64,000 nt of DNA from Euphorbia lathyris (Eukaryota > Streptophyta > Magnoliopsida > Malpighiales > Euphorbiaceae): assembly GCF_963576675.1 (NCBI RefSeq), contig NC_088913.1:81405001-81469000 (forward strand), in the 5' to 3' direction. The notes under the pieces are model-generated. The model saw only the letters and a list, made by a program, of their open reading frames with translations. It was not told where the DNA came from and made no database searches. Positions 20,930 through 31,650 of the stretch are shown here, piece by piece. Each line of letters starts with the position of its first letter. Position 1 is the stretch's first letter. The position numbers and the translations under genes were made by a program.

Positions 20930-21430
20930 TGATATAAGGTAAAATGGGTAGGCTCAGACAAAGGCCTGGTCGAATCAACACTATGGGTTTGAACCAAAGA
21001 CCCATATTAAAGCAAGCTAAAAGAGTTGGGTTGTACGGCTAATTAAAAGCTTCAACGGGAAGTTATCTAACTTAACAGTTGGACCAATGGGTACTTCGGA
21101 CCTCAAAGGTACGCCCATGTTCCCTAGATCACGCCATACATTACAAAATTACATAATAAGAAAGTAGTATGAAGGTAACTAGAAGTCTATACATGGAAAG
21201 ATACATTGCCGAACTCAATCAAGAGCTGACACGTGTAAAATGCATTATATTTTAAGTATGTAATCATTTATAAATAGCATTAGAAACAGCACTCAAGGTA
21301 CTTTGTACTATTTCAGACTCTCTCATTAACTGCTTTCAAATTTATACTTTCTTGTAAGTATTTTACTGATTTAAGCATCAGAGAGGAGATGTCGGATTCC
21401 GCACTCTGTTTGATTGTTTGATGTTGATTC
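20930..21430 (+). repeat. Probable solo-LTR fragment
   Basis: TTATAAATAG near 21270 works as a TATA box, followed by a pyrimidine-rich stretch and GATTTAAGCATCAGAGAGG, similar to the R-U5 region of some Ty3/gypsy LTRs. No gag or pol lies next to it and the ends are not defined. Confidence 0.4.
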
Positions 21431-21559
21431 AGGCCTTATAAAACAGATAGAGAAATGTTATTCATAATTACAGACATCATTTATTATTGTTTGTAGTTGG
21501 TTGATATTAACTATTTTTTCCTTCCAAAAATAACTATTATTAAACCTTGAAATGTGTAA

Positions 21560-21720
21560 TTGTATGAGAAAAGGTAGCTCGTGGTCAGGTGCATGTGTTA
21601 TATGTTCCTTCGCGTTATCAGATAGCTGATGTTTTCACTAAGGGCTTGTTATCAGTTTTGTTTGATGATTTCCAAGACAATCTCAGTGTCCGACCTCCTG
21701 CCACTTTCGATTGAGGGGGG
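21560..21720 (+). pseudogene. Ty1/copia RNase H C-terminus
   Basis: Reads VHVLYVPSRYQIADVFTKGL and then LFDDFQDNLSVRPP, the conserved end of copia pol, followed directly by a purine tract GAGGGGGG. The rest of the element is missing. Confidence 0.75.
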
Positions 21721-21870
21721 TATATTAGAATAATTGTACATAAATATAGTAACATTGTAAATAGATAATTATTGTTATTTGTATTAGGCGTGATTTAAGC
21801 TTGTAGTCTGTATATATCACACATTGAGGAATCAATCAAAGGAATTACTTTTCTACAATTACCACTGAAC
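21721..21870 (+). repeat. Copia 3' LTR fragment
   Basis: Begins TATTAGAATAATTG (expected TGTTAGAATAAT) directly after the purine tract and continues through a TGTATATATCAC TATA-like sequence. It ends in a MITE-related sequence. Confidence 0.55.
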
Positions 21871-22245
21871 TTCAATTAATGTCTCAATGTGATCGTTTGA
21901 TAATATTTTAACCAACTTTAATTATTTAACTTTTTTATTGTGAGGTCATTTACGTGTTGTTTGGTTAAGAGATAGAAAGTGAATGTTTAGAGAAAAAAGC
22001 TCCTAAAATTATGATTTAGAAAATAAAAAACGTAATTTCATGATAAATGTGGTTCTAAATCATTTTAATTCTTAGGAGTTTCTATTTTGAAATTGTCAAT
22101 GATTATTTAAGATGTTAATTAAAATATAATAGTTATAATTTAGAAAACATAAAATTCAGTGATTTTTATATTATATTTTACAATTTAATTATCGTGTAAA
22201 TGAGTAAAATTAAGTGGACACGGTATAATTTACCTCCAAACACTT
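21865..22245. mobile_element. Decayed MITE related to 20512-20912
   Basis: Shares internal blocks (ACCACTGAACTTCAAT, TGATAATATTTTAA, CATTTACGTGTTGTTTGGTTA) and ends in TATAATTTACC as the related copy does. It is more diverged and its left end is lost. Confidence 0.6.
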
Positions 22246-23218
22246 TATATATTATTTACGATAAAAAAATTAAAAATGAGAGAACTAAATAGTACACTTA
22301 TTTATTTTTTGATGTCATTTTTATTACACGTAAGTTTATAACATTTTTCCATTTGTAACTTAATCTATCACACATTTAAAATCTCATCATACATGCATGG
22401 TATATACTCAAAATTGAAATGTACCAAATCTGAAAATAAATACAAGATATCAAATATTAAAAAGTTGTGTACTTTATTTAAGAAAAAAGAGAGTTACGTG
22501 TACCTTATAATAAATTTACTCAACTTTTATATAAATTAAAAGAATCATTTATGAAGAAATAGCCAAAAGTATTTTATCTTTAGGGATTCTTTTTCAAAAT
22601 ACAGATGCATCTTTTCATTAATACAGATAATGAAAAGATTTACTTACTTTTTATTTCCTAAATATCAAATTCTTTTTCCAAAATACCATATAGATTTTAA
22701 ACAAATTATATAAAATGTTCGTCGTACAAGCAATCAGGCGACTTGGTGGGACGAGATTCCAGACTTCTGTGCTTCTGTCTATTTTTGTAACTTAAGCAAG
22801 AAATATGTTTATCGTTTCGCTTGATGTTTTATAATTCTTTCATTCTTGGACACATGTATTCTTTTTTGCTATTTAATAATATTGGTTTGGGTCTGCGGTT
22901 TGGGGTGCCAACATAGTTGAGATGTCTGCCCTCTTCCTGGTACCACGCCTTTACTTAAATTTTTTTTATAAAATATAAGATTTTTTTTTGAAGAAAAATA
23001 TAAGATTTCTCAATTTATATTTTTATTAGTTGTTTATTGCTGTTAGTACGGTTGTAATTAGCTAATTTTTCTTTCAAATAAATATTAAACTAATTGTTTC
23101 GAAAGCTTCTGATTTTCGTCAAGCTTTTCTTATTCTGAATGATATTTATTTAAGACTGGTGAGAGAGATTAAGGTTGCTGGAAAAGCTTCCAGATATGGG
23201 ATATATGATGGTTAACTA
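22246..23218. other. AT-rich spacer with a LINE 3'-end remnant
   Basis: Non-coding. At about 22725-22970 a block containing TGGGACGAGATTCCAGAC and a GC-richer tail (GGGTGCCAACATAGTTGAG) resembles the end of a LINE ORF2 plus 3' UTR, similar in protein pattern to the fragment at 19886-20075. Weakly supported. Confidence 0.4.
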
Positions 23219-23226
23219 TGATGGTG

Positions 23227-23410
23227 CAGGGCCGTCTTAAACATTTTTAGGGCCCTGTGAAAAATGAAAAAAAATTAGGCCATATTTATAAAAAAAAAAA
23301 ATTAATACTTTTATATAATATTCATGTTTCTACAAAATGAAACACCAAAATACTTTTAACTTGATTTTTAACATAATAAATATAATAAAAATATTTAAAT
23401 TAGATATTGT

Positions 23411-23442
<32 letters not shown>

Positions 23443-24303
23443 TTGGGCTCCTTAATATTCTTAGGGTCCGTTTGGTATGCCGTAATGCAATGTAATGTAA
23501 TCAAATTTGTAATGTAATCAAACTTGTAATGTAATGGAATGGAATGGTGATTCCATTACCATGTTTGATTGTTAAATAAAAAGAAAATGAAGAAATGTAA
23601 TTACTATTACTATATTTATGTTTGCCTAAATAAATATAATCATTAAAATTTTATTTGCACAATTAAAATTAACGAAAAACATGATAACGTGAAAAATGAG
23701 ATGAAGCAAAAAACGAAAAACACAAAAAATGCAAAAATAAAAATAAAAATTTGAATCAAAATCATATACAAAATTAGATTAGCTGAAATCAAGTGCATAT
23801 ATATACAAAAAATTACTTTTTCTCATTTTTAAATTTTCATATTTTTCTACTTTTTACGTTTCTGAGAATGATAAGATGTTAGATTGAGGTGTGAGATTTG
23901 ATAAATGACGGGTTAGAGAAGCTTTGAGAGTAACAATTAAGATTAGATCATTTGAATGTAATGAGCATTCAGCTCCTTTTTTTCTATGTAATGGGGATTA
24001 CAAGCTTTATTGAACAAAATGTAACATATGATTTTCTCATTACATTCCAATAAAATTAAAAATTGCATCTAAACATAGTAATGTGCTTTTGATGTAATGG
24101 GCATTCCATTACGAAGTCCATTACGTCTTACCAAACGTACCCTTAGAGCGTTAATTTTCTGGATAAGTTAATATTCACTTAATTTTTCACATAATAATTA
24201 ATAAAAACAATTTATTTAGATTTGTATAATACAAAAAATAGGCCCCGTTAAATTTGGGGTCTGTGCGAGAGAGCTCCTTATACATCCTTCACCTACTCCC
24301 CTG
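23227..24303. mobile_element. Non-autonomous hAT element, 8-bp TSD
   Basis: Starts CAGGGCCGTCTT and ends CTACTCCCCTG, and is flanked by a perfect 8-bp target duplication TGATGGTG (23219-23226 and 24304-24311), the size made by hAT transposases. It has no transposase. A 679-bp MITE sits inside it, so the element proper is only about 395 bp. Confidence 0.88.
23464..24142. mobile_element. Tourist-like (PIF/Harbinger) MITE nested in the hAT
   Basis: Termini GGGTCCGTTTGGTA and, on the other strand, GGGTACGTTTGGTAAG, flanked by TTA on both sides (23461-23463 and 24143-24145), the target preference of PIF/Harbinger. It contains repeats of TAATGTAATC near the left end and no coding frame. Confidence 0.85.
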
Positions 24304-24311
24304 TGATGGTG

Positions 24312-24880
24312 TGAGCAAGAGAAACTCAGGTTATGTGAGATATACATGGTTGTTGATTTGGGGGGTTTGTCAAAGATTAATATAAGTTCTATAATTGAGC
24401 TTCAACTACCAGCTTAAACTTAAGTCAAATGGTTCCAAGACAGTTTTGTCGTGAAGGAAATCAAGTTGTGGATTGAAAGGCTAACTACACATGACATTTA
24501 TCTTCGGGTCATCATGAATGTGATATGTCTCCTATAGATATTTATGATTTGCTTTTCTTTAATAATTACTATTCTAGTCTTCCTCGGATAATTAGAAATT
24601 AGTTGTCTCATTTTTATTTTTTATTACCGGGATTCTAGTGGTGAAGCTTTTAGCTTGTTGATTGAGAGAACATCAACATTGCAAGTGTGTTACAGTTTGA
24701 GATAAGGAAATTAGTGAAGCCGAACGAACTTGTGTTGTTGTTTTTTCTTTCAAAGTGCTTGGTTTTCTTCAGTGATTAATTATTTGTTAGATATGGTATT
24801 GTCTAAAAAATTAAAATTAAAAAGTTTGATAGATCGAAATTTCTATCAATGACAACTGAAGATGCACGGTAATTCAAAAC
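24312..24880 (+). pseudogene. LINE RNase H fragment and spacer
   Basis: At 24440-24490 the plus strand reads RQFCREGNQVVD, a stop, then KAN, matching the FCREGNQVADWLAN block of LINE RNase H. The rest to 24880 has no identifiable content. Confidence 0.5.
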
Positions 24881-25310
24881 AGATGGAAGGTGGCTCTTGT
24901 TGGGATGGGAACAAATTCTGCTTCCATAACGGATGAGCAGTGGAAACAACTAGATAAAAAAAATGCACTCTTAACTCTATTCATGTGTGTCTCGAAGGAG
25001 GTTTTGAGGGAGGTCGCCAAGAATACTAGTTGAACTTGGCTTTGGCTGAAACTGGAGTCGACATGCATGACAAATCAGTGACAAATTGACTTTTGTTGAA
25101 AAGCAGATTAAAAGATCTTCATTGCTTATAGGTAAATCCATTCAAACTCATCTTTACTATTTTTCACTATTTATGCACCTTAAAAAGAGAGATGTAGAAA
25201 TTGATGATGAGGATTTTGCTATTACCTTACTCGTTCTCATAGTTAATCTCTTATAAAAAAAATTATTGTATGAAAAGTGTCTAAAAAATTTATTGCATGG
25301 AAAGTGCCAC
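24880..25310 (+). pseudogene. Ty1/copia gag (UBN2-type) remnant
   Basis: Reads ITDEQWKQLDKKNALLT, CVSKEVLREVAKNTS and, further on, DVEIDDEDFAITLL, in shifting frames. These blocks are typical of the copia gag polypeptide. Frameshifts and stops are numerous. The following CACTA insertion separates it from the copia pol pieces at 27783 and 31252, which could belong to the same old element. Confidence 0.7.
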
Positions 25311-25442
25311 AGGTATGTGCGTCTTTTGTTTTTCTTAAGTCCTCCAAAGTTAAAATAATCGACAAGTAGTGGGGGGACACATTTGCTGAATGATTTTTTT
25401 TTCTAAGTTTGTGTTGGAAAGTGCCCCCATTTCCTCCACTAT

Positions 25443-25930
25443 CACTACAAGAAATTTGCTCTTTGGCAACGCTACAAGTCGTTGCTAAAAATATATTTAG
25501 CAACGACATTTCATTTTTCGCAACGATTTTTGCTCGTTACAATAAGTTTCGTTGTTAAAGGTTATTGCAACGACTTACCTGTCGTTGCCAAATATGTGTT
25601 TTTGGCAACGAAATCCTTGTTGCGAAAAGTTTGGCGTTGCCAATTCCGAAGCATATGTGAGGACATAAAATTTATCTTTTGCAACAGTGCATGACGTTGC
25701 TATATTTATATTTACGTTTAGCAACAGAGGTCGTCGCTGCCATAAATATAAGGTTTTGCAACGGGCTCTATCGTTGCCATACACTTTGAGGTGTAGCAAC
25801 AACTGCTGGCATTGCCATATATTATGATGATTTGCAACAACAAATGTTGTTGCTATATACTTTGAAGTTTAGCAACAAATTTTGTCGTTGCCATATATCC
25901 CGATGTTTGGAAACTAAATTATTGTTGCCA
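25443..25930. repeat. CACTA subterminal GCAACGAC repeat region
   Basis: At least twelve copies of GCAACG/CGTTGC, several arranged as inverted pairs with 6-8 bp loops (for example around 25467-25486 and 25565-25586). Such subterminal arrays are the transposase-binding sites of CACTA elements. The right end has only one or two copies, so the element is asymmetric. Confidence 0.85.
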
Positions 25931-26918
25931 AATAAAATAGCTATGTATATATATATAATATTTATTTTCTATTTTTTATATATATACATGACACAAAATA
26001 AAATACAATAATTATCATAAGTAAAAAGCTACTTAATATCCATAATTAATTTCCAAATCAACATATATTCTTTTTACAAAACCATCGTATCTAATTACAT
26101 CAAAACTAATAATCATCACATTTACAAAAACTTTCAAAGATAGCAAAAAGTTAGAGTATGAATTTTACAAAAAGTTATTTTACTATACAAAAATTGGTCT
26201 ATTCTCTCAAGCATGGATTCCTCTTTACACTTCACTTTCATTTAATGCATCATCATGAAACTCCCTCCTAAATAAGAAAAAGAAAAGAGGATAAGCAAAT
26301 ATAGAAATAGAGTTCTTTGACAGTATCATATTAAAGACAGAACTCGCTTGTTGTTTCAACTGCACTTTCTTTTTAACTTGCTATATATGGTCTATCAAGT
26401 GCAAGCATACTTCCAACACTGTGAAATTAACTTAGGCATCAATAGGATAAACAAAATATCACATTTACAACCCAAGGCAAGAATATACCTGAAAAGGTTG
26501 ACCAGAACAATCTGATCTTCCCATAAGAGAAATTTTATCTGAACACCATCATTGTCAAACGGAGTGATCTAGAGGTAGAGGGAGCAAAAAGAAGAATGTA
26601 ATTCTGTAAGTACATGTCTAGAGTTGAAAAATTCTACACAGAATATTCATAAAGAATGATTTAGAATTACTTTGGGGTTATGAAAGTGGCCGACCTTATT
26701 GGCATAGAGGGGAACAAAATTGTCAAACGCAAGCACATAGAAGAAAAAGTACCTAAAAAGTCAGAAGGTTCGGTGATTTTTGGGATACAAAAATTAAAAA
26801 CATTGAGCTAATTAATTTGAAATAAAAAAAAGGCAATTAATTTGAAAGATAACCATGAGTTCACTACAACTCAAAGTTGAAGTTCAAACTCCTCACAACA
26901 AGGAAGCAAGGAAGCCTT

Positions 26919-27702
26919 CCAGGAAGCCAGCATATATTGCCCTACTGAAACAGGAGTGACAGACAGCAGGTAATTCATCATGTTAAAAGGAAGCAAGGGA
27001 ACAAGTTGAAGCAGAAGAACAATCTACAAATAAAATAAGGAAATTCAGAAATTTTGCCAAACAAAAATATATACAAGGAATAATAGTCCTTGAACTTCTC
27101 ATCTGCTGTGACTGAATATAAGTAACATGTTAGGAAAAGGAAATATATAAAGAGTAGTTGAACAAGTCAGTGACATTTCTATGAAGTTTTGACAGATAAT
27201 ATGTGAGATCTACAAACCTTAAAACCAGATTTCTGGATCACAATCGCCACTGACCTAAATTGTGGATAATCCTTCAACTTGGAAACAATAAAAGGTCTGC
27301 CAATCTGTATACAGATGAATAGGATCAGACCAAAAGATTCATGCACGCAATATCAGCACCAAAAAACTCCACATTTGGAGAAGGTGAGATAGCACATCAA
27401 TATAGATAAAAGTTCAGCATACAAGGATGTAAATTTTGACTTTTGACTAAATGTAGAGAACACCATAAAGATAAAATAAAATCAGATAAGAAGATGCATC
27501 CTTTCTTTTTCTCATGATACATAGATTAACATTAACGAATACAACTTTTGCAATACAGAGTTCATATAGAACCTTTAAGAAGTTTAGAAAGGCGTATACA
27601 TACTGTTCTGATTAGAAGAAAAGCAGCTGTAGCACCAATAGTAGCACCAATTGAATCAGCAATGAATCCCACAGGTAACCCAAAGAGATACCCACCACCA
27701 AG
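26919..27702 (-). pseudogene. Captured TVP38/TMEM64-family gene fragment
   Basis: Three consecutive exons with intact GT-AG borders: 27702-27604 (starts LGGGYLFGLPVGFIAD, ends FLLIRT), 27304-27218 (IGRPFIVSKLKDYPQF to QKSGFK) and 27023-26919 (IVLLLQLVPLLPFNMMNYLL to QYMLASW). Joined they match the conserved SNARE-associated Golgi/TVP38 core, a multi-pass membrane domain. The family acts in Golgi/ER membrane trafficking or lipid handling. The 5' and 3' exons are missing and similarity stops at 26919. All three exons are open and in phase, so capture may be recent. The introns are included, so the source was genomic DNA, not mRNA. Confidence 0.88.
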
Positions 27703-27785
27703 CTGAAAGATGGAAAACAATACTACCAAGTTAGTGCAGAACTTGCCAAAACTTGTTGCCAAAAAGCAATTTTCTTGTAGTATAT

Positions 27786-27890
27786 ACATCGGTCCCTGGT
27801 CATGATATATGTTGTAGTATGTACGCGTCCCGATCAGGCCCAAGCGGTTTGTGCGTCTAGCCAGTATATATGATATCTTGAAAAGCTCAC
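27786..27890 (+). pseudogene. Copia pol piece, left of the LTR-element insertion
   Basis: Reads QAVCASSQYI, then a stop and YLEKLTRTR, consistent with the AQAV..VSRYM..PGK block before copia RNase H. It continues across the inserted element at 31252. The last five bases (CTCAC) are the target duplication of that element. Confidence 0.55.
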
Positions 27891-28594
27891 TAATGCGGGC
27901 ATTCCGTCAGCGACATGTGGGGAGATGAGTAGTGGATGAAGTCGGCTCAAAGGGGTAACACACCAAGACAAAGAGAAGACCTTTTTGCTGAAAAAAAGAG
28001 TCACACACCATGTAGAAAACCCACATATTGTGTGCATCCCAATTGAGCTCCTCCTTCTCATTTTGGTAATCCACATGCCGTGTGGACTATGAATGCAGCT
28101 AGCTAAATTTTGACTTAACAACCCACATGTTGTGTGGCTATTCCCACACGTCATGTGGACTTTTAAAATCCCTTATAAGATCAATCTTGTCCCTCACTCT
28201 ACCTCCTTTCTAATTACAATTTTTCCATCACTTATTTACAACTCATGCCACTCCTTATTTACAAAATAATGCCACCCCTTTACCTCTATCCTATTTTACC
28301 CTTTAAGCTTCATCTATTTTAATTGTATGCATTTGCCCTTTTATGTAATTTCATTTTTAGGTTTAGAGATGATATAAATTCATCTCTTTCATTTGTAATG
28401 TTTAACGTTTATCAATCAAATTATTATCTTTCTCTTTGAGAAGTATTAGGATTCATCCTTTTTATGAATAAGGATCTTTGATTCCTATGGGTAGCTCGTA
28501 AACATTGGGATTAACTCTTTCTAGTTTAGCTAGAGAAGAACGTCTTTTGTTGATTTAAGATTAAAATCAACTCGTTCGCCATTAATCTATATCA
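27891..28594 (+). repeat. 5' LTR of the pol-less element
   Basis: Starts TAATGCGGGC (TGATGCGGGC in the partner) and ends ATCTATATCA. Four or five CCACAnnnnnTGTGG-type palindromes lie between about 28005 and 28158, directly before a TATA-like TTATAAG at 28173-28179. Confidence 0.9.
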
Positions 28595-29179
28595 GTTGGT
28601 AACAAAGCCGATCATTTTTCTAACTGAGACTTCTTCAGTTGGTTCAATCAAGTTCATCACAAGAATCCATAGAAGTCACCGATAAGAGATGGGAAGATTT
28701 TAGAACCAAATTGAGAAACAAAGAAGGAAATCCATTGGGTATTATGAAGAACGGAGGCATTAACGAGATAAGGAAATCTATGAGAAATTACTAAGATGTT
28801 TCGACAACATTGACAACGGCTTAAAGAAACTTTAGATAGAGATCTGAAATGCCCTTAAAGCAACCTTAGGGAGTCCCTCCTAGAAGAAATGAAGAAAACC
28901 CAATGTTGCCTCCCAAATGATTCATCACAAACCTTTCCTCCCTTGCACATTTAAGAGCTAAGTCCTACACTCTCAATTTCTCATATTGATGTTATGGGTA
29001 ACCACATTACTAGTGAGAAGTTGGATATTTATGGTGTTGATGATCATTTAAATTCTCACTGTGAGTTTGTGGGTAATGAAATGGTGAATGAGAATCTTAA
29101 TTCATATAAGAATGATGAGGAATGATTGTTAGTATGTGGGAACATTGAGGAAGCTCAAGTTAAAAAGGATGCACACTAG

Positions 29180-29946
29180 GTGTTTGATGAAATCCCCCTT
29201 AGGCAAACTTTCACTTGTATATTTAAGGAAGGTGAGAGCTTTAATCTTGAAGAAGTGGAAAATGATTTTTTGGACTTGTTAATCTCTTTAAGGGGAATGA
29301 TAAAACCACATTACATGTGGAGCTTGATGGCTATGGTGATGGGAGAAATGTTGGTGGTTCAACCATGTTGGAATGTAGCATGTTATTCGAGTCGGACAAC
29401 TTGGCAAATGAAGTAACCAGTTTGAACTATGGGGAGAAGAGGATGGAAGCGAGAGGTCATGAGAAAGAATGGGTTGTTGACGAAGAGAGTAATGAATTTG
29501 AAAATGGGTATGAAGAAGATGAACCCAGAGAGGATATTGATAGAGAGGAGAACCATCCCAAGAATGAGCTAGATAACGATGATGAACTTCGCTATGATGA
29601 GAGTGAGTTCGATAATAGGATTGAATATGAGAATGAGGTTGAGAAGGGGAAAAACACGTTTGAAAGTCATGAAGTAGAATCAATGTCCGTAGTTGAAAAA
29701 TACGTGTCCTTAAAAGAACAACCTCGAGGGCTTCCAATTTTGTGGAAGGTACCACGTGACATGGCATGGGACCTCGGAGACAGTACACCTAGTCTTCCAC
29801 ATGGTAAATTGAGCTCTGAGGAGGAGGATGAAGGGTACACTGTGACACCTCTTGAAATAACTGACACTCCTAGCACATGCATATTGTGGAAGAATCAAGT
29901 CTCCCAATCGGTAAAAATCTCAACTTGTTCTCTTGAGCTTTGTTGA
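29180..29946 (+). CDS. Acidic hypothetical protein of the pol-less element
   Basis: An open frame of 209 codons (29317-29946), extended upstream in another frame from 29180 (FDEIPLRQTFTCIFKEG) through a frameshift near 29294. It is very rich in Glu, Asp and Asn between about residues 45 and 130, with no membrane segment and no motif I recognise. It could be a decayed gag-like or captured protein. It is not recognisable as a retroelement enzyme. Confidence 0.4.
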
Positions 29947-30568
29947 AATGTATGTGTTGGGATATATGTTGTGTTTGTTGAAGGAGCATCAACCCTGTGA
30001 GGAGTTTAAGAGATGGAACCTTATGGTGAAGAGTGTGTTCTTCATGGAGTATTTGGTGGATGGGAATGGTATCCGGGTGATGTAGAGACAGTGGGAAGTA
30101 TTCAAGGGTTTTGAAGAGTGCTTAAGGGATCACTCCAAATTGGGTTGATATGTTTCGTCAGAACATTCCATTTGAGGTCGACTATGAATGGAGAAAATTG
30201 GTGGCTAATCTTCAAGCTAGTGAAATAGAGACCGAGAAGGTCTGAGGCTGGTCCATTCGACATGTCGTGGGAAGTTGAAATAGAATGCAAGACCTTGTTA
30301 GGGAGTGGTTTAAAAAGCTTCTCCGAGATATCCCATTCGATGCTAGTAGAGAGTGGAAGACAAATGTCAAAGTGGAGGAGAACCAGAGCAATTCACAAGT
30401 TGAAATATGGGATGAAGTTCGTGCAAAAATTTATGGAATGGGCTTCATGAATTCATTTCAAACCATGCCTTAGTTTGATTTAAGAGCTTTAAGTTCATTT
30501 AAGATCAATGAGTTTCTTCCATACTCAATAAGTAACTTAAGGTCAAGGTCTTTTCAAGAGGGAGTGAA

Positions 30569-31246
30569 TGATGCGGGCATCTCGTCGACAACATGTGAGG
30601 AGACGAGTGGTGGACAAAATCGGGTCAAAACAGAAACACACCAAGGCAATGAGAAGATATTTTTCCTGAAAAAAAGGCCACATTGTGTGGAAAACCCACA
30701 CGTTGTGTAGATCCAATGTTGTGCTCCTGCTTCTTATTTTGGTAAACCACACGTCGCGTGAACTATGAATTCAGCCAGCTAAATTTTGACTTAAAAGCCA
30801 ACACACCTTGTGGCTATTCCTGCACGTCGTGTGGACTTTTAAAATGCATTATAAGATCAATCTTTTTCCTCAATCCAACTCCTTTCTAATTACAATTTTT
30901 CACCCCTTATTTACAACTCATGTCACTCTTTACCTCTATTCCATTTTACCCTTTAAGCTTCATCTATTTTAATTGTATGCATTTTCCTTTTTATGTAATT
31001 TTATCTTTAGGTTTAGAAATAATATAAATTCATGCCTTTCATTTGTAATGTTTAACTTTTATCAATCAAATTATTATCTTTCTTTTTGGGAAGTATTGTG
31101 GTTTATCCCTTTTATCAATGGGGATCTTTGATTCTATAGGTTTTAGCTCGTAAATATTGGGATTAACTCCTTCTTGCTTAACTAGAGAAGAACCTCTTTT
31201 GTTGATTTATGATTAAAATCAACTCGTTCGTCATTAATCTGTATCA
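30569..31246 (+). repeat. 3' LTR of the pol-less element
   Basis: Starts TGATGCGGGC, ends TCTGTATCA, and carries the same palindromes as the 5' LTR (for example CCACACGTTGTGTAG) with independent changes. Followed by the CTCAC target duplication. Confidence 0.9.
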
Positions 31247-31251
31247 CTCAC

Positions 31252-31650
31252 TAGGACGCGATGAAGTGGATGTTGAGGTACCTGCGTGAAAATTCTCATT
31301 GATGTTTTGAATATGCTAGATCTTATAGTAGTTTGGTTGGCTATTGTGATCCTAACTATGCTTGAGACTTTGATAACATCAGATCGTTGATGGGTTATAT
31401 CTTTACTCTTGCTCATAGTGCTACTACCACTTGGAAAGATTTTCTGTATTCTACTGTTGCAATTTCAACAACAAAGGCGAGGTATATATCTTTATTTGAA
31501 GCTATTAAAGAACCAATATGGTTAAAAAAAATCTTAGTGAATTTGCAATGAAGCAATAGGTCGTGTATCTCAATTGTGATAGCGAAAGCTCTATACTTTA
31601 TATAAAAGATCAAATGTTTAGTGAAAGAACGAAGGGTATTGAAACAGAGT
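31252..31650 (+). pseudogene. Copia RNase H piece, right of the LTR-element insertion
   Basis: Reads WMLRYLREN, SLVGYCDPNYA, IRSLMGYIFTLAHSATTTW and VAISTTKARYISLFEA: the copia RNase H with SLTGY and STTEAEY blocks degraded. Several stops. It is the other half of the target gene split at 27890. Confidence 0.75.

Larger units (their letters stand above)
25443..27782. mobile_element. CACTA element with captured gene fragment
   Basis: Left terminus CACTACAAGAAATTTGC; right end, read on the minus strand, TACTACAAGAAAATTGC. A 3-bp target duplication TAT flanks it (25440-25442, 27783-27785). The left 450 bp hold many GCAACGAC/GTCGTTGC subterminal motifs, often as inverted pairs. No transposase. 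Inside, on the minus strand, are three exons of a TVP38-like gene with their introns. The 2340-bp unit is thus a non-autonomous, gene-transducing CACTA inserted in an old copia element. Confidence 0.92.
27891..31246 (+). mobile_element. Complete non-autonomous LTR retrotransposon (no pol)
   Basis: LTRs 27891-28594 and 30569-31246, 5-bp target duplication CTCAC (27886-27890 and 31247-31251), primer-binding site TGGTAACAAAGCC (from 28597, an initiator-tRNA-Met-type site) and a purine tract AAGAGGGAGTGAA before the 3' LTR. The internal 2 kb has no RT, integrase or protease, only an acidic open frame. LTRs differ at many sites, so the insertion is old. It must have been moved by another element's enzymes. 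Confidence 0.9.

Noticed and set aside
26690..26760. A fourth captured TVP38 exon
   Set aside because: The translation (YFFFYVLAFDNF) does not fit the family after the ASW block; similarity ends at 26919.
29288..29788. 166-codon minus-strand frame rich in His and Ser
   Set aside because: Shadow of the acidic plus-strand frame of the pol-less element (GAA/GAT codons reversed).
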